A stretch of DNA of 64,000 bases from Cardiocondyla obscurior (taxonomy: Eukaryota; Arthropoda; Insecta; Hymenoptera; Formicidae). Positions 57,601 through 64,000 of the stretch are shown here, piece by piece. The stretch covers positions 62,001 through 126,000 of the forward strand of contig NC_091879.1 of NCBI RefSeq assembly GCF_019399895.1. The letters are read 5' to 3'. Numbering within the stretch: position 1 is the first letter of the stretch; each line of letters opens with the position of its first letter. Under the pieces are notes generated by a model that was not told the origin of the DNA, made no database searches, and saw only the letters and a program-made list of their open reading frames with translations. The translations under genes were made by a program, and so were the position numbers.

Positions 57601-58092
57601 ATCATTATTATTTGTATACTTTATGTAACTATGGAATCATCATTAAGTTCAGGAATACTTTCTAAGTACACATTCTAATTCTTGACCAAGGTATCTATTG
57701 CAAAGCTTTTTCTTTTCTCTCCGCAAAGGTGCTAAGTTCGTGGTGTCGCGGCTTATATGAGAAACGTTTTGGCAGAAGTGCGTTATACGTACCCGTGAGA
57801 GGGAAACCTGTGCTGAAGATGCTGTGGCTCGTAGTACTGGGTGGTAAGGGCTCGTTCGTCCAGGGTGTGCTCAGTCGCGTGAGCCTTCGCTGCGGATTTG
57901 ATATCCATGAACGCCACCGTCGCTGACGCGCCCCCGCTGGCCGAGGAACCGCCGCCTCCGCCACCGCCACCGCCGCCTGAACTGGAACCGGAACCGCCCT
58001 CATTGCTCTCGCCAAGGGAACTGCTGGAACCTCCATCCACAGGGCACTCCTCGCCCCGTGGCAGCAGCTTGACGCTCTGCACGCGTCCATAC
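39461..58092 (-). CDS. spen: Split ends (SPEN / Msx2-interacting protein), 5' end missing
   Basis: A giant nuclear RNA-binding co-repressor acting in Notch, Wnt and nuclear-receptor transcription. Exons on the - strand, in coding order: 57789(or 57793)-58092, 53692 to about 54349, 52937-53547, 52583-52763, 52116-52407, 51175-51909, 41670-51003, 41411-41527, 41158-41271, 40066-40824, 39726-39884 and 39461-39589. Together they code for about 4,460 residues. Four RRMs (the first only its C-terminal part), a long charged and low-complexity body, and a terminal SPOC domain ending LLIVIATV match the SPEN plan exactly. All junctions after the second exon keep frame with GT/AG borders. The RRM1 exon begins in mid-domain (YGRVQSVKLLP), so the start codon and first half of RRM1 are on an upstream exon I could not find, probably beyond 64000. 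The first listed junction is uncertain. Confidence 0.95.
45571..45636 (-). repeat. In-frame triplet repeat coding Ser6-Pro15 in SPEN
   Basis: GGA/GGC triplets on the + strand (poly-Pro on the coding strand) adjoin GAC triplets (poly-Ser). The near-pure triplets suggest recent slippage expansion within coding DNA. Confidence 0.85.
46632..46664 (-). repeat. In-frame poly-His run (11 residues) in SPEN
   Basis: Mixed CAC/CAT codons give eleven consecutive histidines between RKDY and EKSG. Poly-His runs of this kind occur in nuclear-speckle proteins. The role here is inference. Confidence 0.85.
48650..49420 (-). other. spen: Arg/Glu/Lys charged tract of SPEN
   Basis: About 250 residues are almost only R, E, K and D, in repeating EREKRE / EEKERLE units. 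They probably form a single long charged alpha-helix. On DNA level the + strand is nearly pure pyrimidine (CTC/TTT/TCG triplets), which produces spurious antisense open frames. Similar KE/RE tracts are known in SPEN orthologues. Confidence 0.85.
52226..52607 (-). other. spen: RRM4 of SPEN (spans one intron)
   Basis: The RNP2-like CVWVDGI is at the end of exon 52583-52763. The rest (FGPITQVVVDRERGHALVFF, AQAAVKEMRG, LQVDFASREC) is in exon 52116-52407. This matches the last RRM of SPEN proteins, which is followed by a conserved helical extension (QETFYEHL). Confidence 0.9.
52620..53023 (-). other. spen: RRM3 of SPEN (spans one intron)
   Basis: RNP2 TLFIGNL is in exon 52937-53547, and RNP1-region SYAFCQYSD and LGANRIKLGFGKS are in exon 52583-52763. 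The intron interrupts the domain after FGEII, at the same place in phase 0 as expected from the family alignment. Confidence 0.92.
53105..53326 (-). other. spen: RRM2 of SPEN
   Basis: LAICVRNLPARSSDTSLKDGLF (RNP2 LAICVRNL), HGKVTWVKVVG, RYALVCFKKPED and LFFGCKIEVAPY lie in one exon. It is preceded by a Ser/Arg/Gly-rich linker and followed by the FRPYEAELDEYHPKATRTLFIG linker-plus-RRM3 segment, a strong SPEN signature. Confidence 0.92.
53692..54349 (-). other. spen: Gly/Ser/Pro-rich linker exon of SPEN
   Basis: This exon codes for about 219 residues that are almost free of hydrophobic structure: a glycine/serine-rich run with few other residues, then proline-rich blocks (SGPPPPPH, GGAPPPPSP). 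It joins in frame to the RRM2 exon. An in-frame stop lies just upstream (TGA, about 54367-54369), so the exon cannot extend further, but the acceptor has a poor pyrimidine tract. It might instead be an alternative first coding exon, with the ATG at 54283. Confidence 0.75.
54350..57788 (-). other. Intron of spen with a CpG-rich segment
   Basis: 3.4 kb lies between the RRM1 exon and the Gly-rich exon. Most is AT-rich, but about 55560-56260 is CpG-rich, with a GCGAT pentamer repeat (56081-56105) and pyrimidine-rich stretches. This could be an internal promoter. A (GA)n run lies at 56814-56834. No coding exon was recognised. Confidence 0.5.
56081..56105. repeat. GCGAT pentamer repeat
   Basis: About five tandem copies of CGATG/GCGAT in the CpG-rich part of a spen intron. 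Confidence 0.8.
57789..58092 (-). other. spen: RRM1 of SPEN, C-terminal part, with a Gly-rich insertion
   Basis: The exon opens in mid-RRM at YGRVQSVKLLPRGEE. A 30-40 residue Gly/Ser insertion interrupts the domain, and ATVAFMDIKSAAKAHATEHTL completes it. YYEPQHLQ follows, matching the YNEP segment after RRM1 in SPEN proteins. The missing front part (RNP2, HLWVGNLP-type) is not found up to 64000. Confidence 0.88.
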
Positions 58093-60380
58093 CTGAAATA
58101 CCATTAATCTTCATGTAACGAATGTCAACGTAGCTGCCAGAAAAACACCGAGTTTAATCGGGAACGATTTCGTCAGATGTTTTCCGACTTATGCTCAATC
58201 TAATCGTGAGAAGTGATGTAAAGTTTTATTTTTAAAACATTTACTATTTGCGGCAATTAGACGCGTCAGTTTGCAAGTCGATGTGATCTGATATCAGTCT
58301 TTGATATAGATAGTTTAGTTGTTTTTAATTGCTCTACGTCCTCCTCGCAGAGACGCGGAACATCGGTTAGGTAAAATAATATTAATTAAGGCCTCGAAGG
58401 ACTTATATTTTCAAGAGGCCACCTGCGGAGCGTGTTCTTCGTCGTCAAACATTAGCCAGCTTCTACGGATGAGGCTACATCGCCCTTATATAAACGGCAA
58501 CTGCGCCAAAGGGATCGCGGCGGGATCGTTTAGGATTTCGAGGAAAGAGAAGGAAAGACACGCGGAGCACAGAGACCTCGTAATCCTCTGCCTCTAGAAA
58601 GCTCTCTCTCGATACTCGATGCGCGCACAGGAAATTAAGACCAAAGCAGGGAAGAAGAACGAGAAAGAAAAATTAAATGTAGGGAGAAGAAAAAGAGACG
58701 ACGGGAGAAACGAAAAAAAAGAAAAAAAAAAGACGAGACCTCAATTGAAGTCTTCCTCCACTACGTTTCAGATCGACACAGATAAAAATCGTCGCGAATG
58801 GTTTTGCAGAGAGACCATGACGGCTCTCGCCGAGTGACTCGAGTTACGGGGAGAGAGAAAAAGAGAGAGAACAGGACAAGATGAAAGAAACGGCATATAG
58901 GTATACAAGGTGTTCAAAGAAAACATCGGCTTTAATGTGCTTCGTCAATTGCGTCAAACGGCGCGGTTCTTCCTTACTTGGCGATTTGTGCGGGTTAAAC
59001 TTTAGTATACCGCGAGAAAGCAGGCCTTGAAACAAAGTCACAGACAAAGCTCGTCCCATATCAGCTCTGGGTATCAAAAGTAGCAAAAGTTTAAGTTATG
59101 TCACACGAATAAACGCCTGTATCTCGACGTTAGCGCTTTAATGCAGTTACAACGGATAAATTACACGGTATTGCGTGATTAGAAGACCCACTGCGATATG
59201 ACGTCAAGTAGATCAAGCTGATTACTTTATCTGACCTCGCTACGTTTGTTATTTCCTTCGATAAACGCTTATCTCAGGAAATTTCGCCGTTTCCTGGAAA
59301 TGTGACGCCGCGAAGTCGAATTGCGCGAGCAGGAAAAATTGTTTTTTCTTTTTTCTCTCCCTCCTAAGATGTAAACGCAGCGTCCGGCTGATATCAATTT
59401 ATTCCTCCGATTGCACGGCGCGATATTTCGCCTGTCCCATCGGAGAGACGCCGATATCTTTCGCGTTTCGCGTCGTGGATGCCCCGGCCTCTGCGGAATT
59501 TTGAATTGAACCAAGTCCCGAACGAAGGACAAAAAGGGAAGGAAAAAGAAAAGGCTGAGTGCAGGGAGAGGACGACGGCGCGGAGCAAGAGGTCTCGTTT
59601 TCAGACCCCTGTAGCAGAGAACTTAGGATATTGAATTTCGCACGAAATTAAAGAAAACAAAGAGTCCGGGAAGTTGTTTCTGGCACACCCTGTGTGCAGA
59701 GAGAGCTCTCGGCGATGGCGATATCGCCAAGTAGGGGAAACCCGCCCGTCGCAGTAGGGCATGGTGAGCACCGATTTGCCAAGCCGAAAGGAAACGTCGA
59801 ACGCAGGCGCAAACACCGGGATGTTCGGGGACTCTCCCAGGGAGTCGTTCGTCTAATCTCGCGTGAGTCGCACGTATCTGCTTTGCTCTCCCGAAGGACT
59901 TCTCTACCATTTAGTCGTATAACTTCCACTGTCGCACTCTCATAAGCGTATATCATCGTAGGGGGGAAAAAAATAACTGTAGAAAGCGCCCCTTGCGCAT
60001 CACGCGGGATAAAAGTCGTATCGTATGATCGTTCCGCGCGTTTAGACGGCGAAAGGGAAAATGAAGGGTTGTGCCCGGGATCTGGACGGATTACCTGCAG
60101 GAATATTTTACTAGGGTTCTCCCCACGAGTCGAAGAGCGCCGGAGATTAATCTCGCTCTTTCGTAGAGGCGAAGAAAGCCTCGAGAAAGGCCAGCAAGCG
60201 TGTCGCCAATGCCTGGCATATGTTTCTCCTCTCGGTGCTGACCGTTCGAACGGGGCGTGGCTCTCTTTTGTCGTCTCTATCGACTACAAAAAGGGTTTTT
60301 TTGCGTTTCCTCATTGCCATTCAATGACGCTTGAAATACTTGTCGCGTAGTTTCGATGAATCAATCGCTAACGAGCAGGG

Positions 60381-60406
60381 AAAAAAAAAAAAAAAAAAAA
60401 AAAAAA
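60381..60406. repeat. Poly-A run (26 nt)
   Basis: An A homopolymer in the region upstream of the spen RRM1 exon. Confidence 0.85.
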
Positions 60407-61390
60407 CCAAAGACAAAAAAATAAAATAAAATAAAATGACAAAGAGATCTCACTTTCGAGAACTCCGGCATCTCGGAGAATTGTCTTCGAAGTTTCGATT
60501 GCGTTTCTCCGGCAAGGAAGGCAAGAGAAGAAGAAAGCAAGGCGCGCAGCAAACCTTGCCACGTACGCATCTGGAAGAAGGCGCGCACGAAATGGCGGAC
60601 GCGCTGTGGCGGTCACCGCTCTCTCTCACGTACGATCCGCGTCTCGTTCTTCGTTCTCGCGCTCGTTTCTCCCACGTAGGAAAATTTCGCGATAATATCC
60701 CATGCGCGTTTTACTGTGTGATATATCTGTGCTGTGTCCTCCGAGGCTTTATTCGAGAGCGCTTCCGAGACTGCGAATACGAATCTTCTCGCTGCCCCGC
60801 GTTTGCCACGTAAGTGAAGCAGTGAATGCCCGCAGTTTGCTCGAGACGGAAATTTTGGATTTCTAGTGCCGCGCAAAAAAGCAAAAGAAAAATTGTTGAC
60901 CCGTTTCGTTTCGGCGTTTCTCGGGAAAATCCTTCGCGCTCATGGACGCCCGCCTTCGATGTACATGACCTTGTTCCGTCGATTGGTGTCCGGTTTCTGA
61001 TATAGGGAGGCTCAAAAACGGAGGAGCTGTCGTTTTCACGCGGCCGTAACGTTTTCGTATCGATCGCGCGATTGTGCGGCTAGAGAGGATACGCCGCCGC
61101 CATAAACTGCACGATTCGTCAACGGTTCTCGTCGCCGTCGCCGTACGGGATGATATCCTTAGCCCCAGCCACACAGGAATACGAGGCGCATTTTCATCGG
61201 ACCCAGAGAAAATTCTCAAGATTCTCTCGCTTGGCGCACTGGAACCGCGACCGCGTTCTGCCCCCTCGCTCGTAGAGAGCCGTTGCCGCGGCCTCTCTTT
61301 CCTTCCTCGTTCTTACCGTCGCCGTTCCCCTCTTGTCCTCCCCCCTCGGCGCTCTCCGCACCCATCCCCACGTTTCCCGCTAAAAGAAGG

Positions 61391-61416
<26 letters not shown>
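61391..61416. repeat. Poly-A run (26 nt)
   Basis: An A homopolymer in a CpG-rich surrounding, next to a short (AC)n tract near 61470-61482. Confidence 0.85.
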
Positions 61417-61421
<5 letters not shown>

Positions 61422-63955
61422 GCATATACACGACCGCGCTCGTCGGCGCGCTTTAGTACGAGCTTCATACACACACACACACAGCGAGCGCCTCTTTTCT
61501 GCGCCGTTCGTATGAGTGAAAGCGGGTGAAGGGAGGGAGATTAGCGAGGCAGAGGATGTGTGCAACGAACGAAGAGGGCGAAGGGGAGTCGCGCGGGGTG
61601 GAGGGTAATGGCGGAGGGGAAAACCGCCGAGTGCCACGGTGGCTGGCTTGGCTTGCTTGCTTTCTTGCCTGGCGAGCGAGCCGTGAATCGTATCCCTTCC
61701 CCCGACCGACCGTCGCTCCCGCCGTCTCCGATCTTCCCCACCTTTTGCGTGCCCCTTATCCCCCTCGAAATGCTCATCGAGGAATTCTACTCGGGCAGAC
61801 TCGCTCCCAGGCTTGGGGGCTCCCCCCTCGTCCCTTTCCCTCCACCCTCCCCCCTCGTTCTGGTCGACGCACGACGACGGGTTCTGCTTTATGCGGTGGT
61901 ATTAGCATGGGCCTCTATAAACCGAAGAAGTCTCTAGGTCAGCGCCGTGCGTTCCCCATGCTGCAAGAACTCCCGGTCTCGCTCGCGTTCGCTCATCCTG
62001 AGCGAGACGCCTCTCGATCGCCGTTCAAAACGCGACGTATTAACGATCGCGCGTAATGGAGAACGGATAGGTTTTCCATCGCGATTCCGTCGCGACGTTT
62101 TAACGCGCGGCGAACAGGGGGATAGCCGTTGCCCGCAATGTCTTTTTCCCGGCCGCAAAAAGAGCCGCGCGATCGAAGCAAATGGAAAAACACCGCCGGC
62201 GCCGGACTCTACCTTCGACGTTTGAACTTAACTGCGCGAACGGGCACACGTCAATTTTGCAAGAACAGTAAATTTCCATGAACGAAAAATACCATGAAAT
62301 CGGCATACAACTTTGAGCTACATTCCGTAAAGCGAATGTGCACGAACTTATTTACCGCGTACGTGGTGTTTACGCGAAAATGGGAACATATTCGCTTTTA
62401 CGGAACGCAACTTTGCTTGAATATTAAAAAAAAAAAAAAAAAATCGCCGATAAAATCTCTCCGCGGGAGAAAAAAGATCTCGAATTAATATTATTTTAAT
62501 TTTTTATTCTCGAGCAGTATTTTTTTTTCTCTTTTTTTTTTTTCCCTCGAGAGAGACGTGTATGTTCGCTTAAAACACGATTGCACATATGCCGTTTCTT
62601 TTACGTATACTTTGGAATTACGTACGCCGGGTCGCCGATGACTCACTGGTCCAAGTGCTAAATGTATTTGCGTCGCAGTTATCAGTGTACGCGTAGTTAC
62701 AGGTGGACATTATCACGATTACATCGACGGGTACTAAGCCGCTTTAATCGCGTCGTCCATCGCGACGGTGACGGTTCGAACGGCCGGTACGTCTTTCCGC
62801 GTTTCAAACGGGAGACGTGCGGGAGATCAATACATCGGCCCGCGGCGGAGAGTCTGAGGGGCGAGACAAACGCAGAAACTCGTCTTCCGTAAACTCGTCA
62901 GCGTTATAAATAACGAATTATCGATCTATTTCACCCGATGAACGGCCAACGTGAGTTGGGACGGATAATTCTTGGCTGTTATTTTATTCAAACGAGCTTC
63001 GACGCAGTCGTATAAATTATCGCGCTCTTATGTTTGCACAAACCGAGTAATCAAGAAACAATTGATAACGCGATTTCTAGGCTTCTATTTAAAGAAGGGC
63101 AACGCTCAAGTGGTGCAATAATTCACGTCGATTTGGCGCAAGCTCGAGACGTTCCTCGTTTCCCAAAATTAAAATCGTCGGTGCAAAAAAAAAGAGAGAA
63201 AAAAAAGATAAAAAATAAAAAAAAAAAATTAATAAATTTAATTCCAAACCGGTCGGATCGATGTTACACAGAAATAAGCGTTATCAGGGACAATGCGTTC
63301 AACGAGAAAGGTCAATCTAATATAGCGGAGGTGAAAAGGAGAGAAAGAAAGAATACTAATCGGATTCGGTTAGGAAAGGTTTCTCGCGGCGAAAAAGATA
63401 ATACCAATAAAACGGATATTTCTATTCTCTCGACTCAAACTGTGCCACGCGTTATCGGATCTCTAAACGGGGAATGCCCGCCTAGCAACGGGCGAAACCG
63501 GCGGCTGGGCACCATCGATTCTGACAGCGCAAAATGCCGAAAAAAATGAGCGCGAAGCGTAGAAATGGATTTGGCTCACGCATGCCGTAACTAGTCACGT
63601 ACAACCGTCGATCGCCCTTGCTCTCTCTCGCCGCTCGTTTTCCCCCTTTCCTCCTCCTCCTCCTCCCCCCTTCACGTGGCCCTCTCTTCCCCCTTGTTCC
63701 TTGCACCTGGATCCACGTTGCATTGTTCGTCGTTGCCGCGGGACGGGCAGGAACAGAATGGCAGAAGGCCCTGAAAAAGAGGCGCCCGAGACAAAAGGAG
63801 CAAGAACGAGAGGAGAGAGACCCAAGGAGGGTCTCGGAACACAAACGAGAAGGAGCCGGCGAAGGTAGAGAAAAAGGAGTCCCGCGGAGGTGGACGAAGG
63901 AAGAAAGAGAAGACCGAAGGATAGGGTCGGCGGGTACGAAGGGATACCGCGAAGG

Positions 63956-63958
<3 letters not shown>

Positions 63959-63992
<34 letters not shown>
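63959..63992. repeat. (GA)n microsatellite at the window edge
   Basis: A GA run of about 33 nt closing a 150-nt purine-rich stretch. Confidence 0.85.
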
Positions 63993-63995
<3 letters not shown>

Positions 63996-64000
63996 TAGGT

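Larger units (their letters stand above)
58093..64000. other. Upstream intron/5' region of spen, no gene recognised
   Basis: A mix of AT-rich and CpG-rich sequence with several A runs (60381-60406, 61391-61416), purine-rich stretches and a terminal (GA)n tract. Open frames of 70-180 codons occur on both strands in the CpG-rich parts (about 60400-62200 and 63000-64000) but resemble nothing known and overlap one another. Because the spen RRM1 exon starts in mid-domain, this region is probably a long intron, perhaps with alternative 5' UTR exons. Confidence 0.5.

Noticed and set aside
60361..62225. Open frames of 75-176 codons upstream of spen RRM1
   Set aside because: Overlapping on both strands, interrupted by A runs, and none contains the missing RRM1 half or any domain I know.

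Overview
This is a 64 kb window of insect nuclear DNA. The proteins are arthropod-type and the genes have many short introns. AT-rich spacers rich in poly-A/T and microsatellites alternate with CpG-rich blocks. That pattern, together with this gene set, fits a hymenopteran and most likely an ant; the species call is an inference. No bacterial, viral or CRISPR-like content was seen.

Layout. (1) 1-3036: AT-rich spacer, then a CpG-rich block (about 1300-2500) that looks like the promoter/5' UTR region of the first gene. (2) 3041-4140 (+): a five-exon UBE2E-class ubiquitin-conjugating enzyme. (3) 4141-12090: 8 kb without a recognisable gene. It lies between two convergent genes and holds a 431-bp inverted-repeat element with TTAA ends and a short hairpin. 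(4) 12091-31492: a cluster of three tetraspanins with the same five-exon plan, A (-), B (+) and C (+). A tRNA-Ser(UGA) gene sits antisense in intron 1 of B. (5) 32016-33907 (-): ALKBH4, a 2-oxoglutarate/Fe(II) dioxygenase. (6) 34335-35341 (+): a short secreted PGRP-SA-like peptidoglycan recognition protein without the amidase zinc ligands. It is divergent from ALKBH4, and a 122-bp hAT-like MITE lies in the 427-bp gap. (7) 35342-39460: AT-rich, probably 3' UTR sequence of PGRP-SA and of spen, with a fold-back repeat. (8) 39461-58092 (-): split ends (spen/SPEN), with four RRMs (the first only in part), a 9.3 kb exon and a C-terminal SPOC domain. Its first exon(s) lie in or beyond 58093-64000. 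(9) 58093-64000: mixed GC-rich sequence with no gene I can support.

The genes do not form one pathway. The tetraspanins are a tandem paralogue family resembling the Drosophila Tsp42E cluster. PGRP-SA is a bacterial sensor upstream of Toll. SPEN is a nuclear RNA-binding co-repressor. UBE2E and ALKBH4 are housekeeping enzymes. Exon boundaries were set by hand from GT/AG sites, reading phase and family alignment. Every internal junction keeps frame. The one doubtful junction is between the spen RRM1 exon and the next coding exon.
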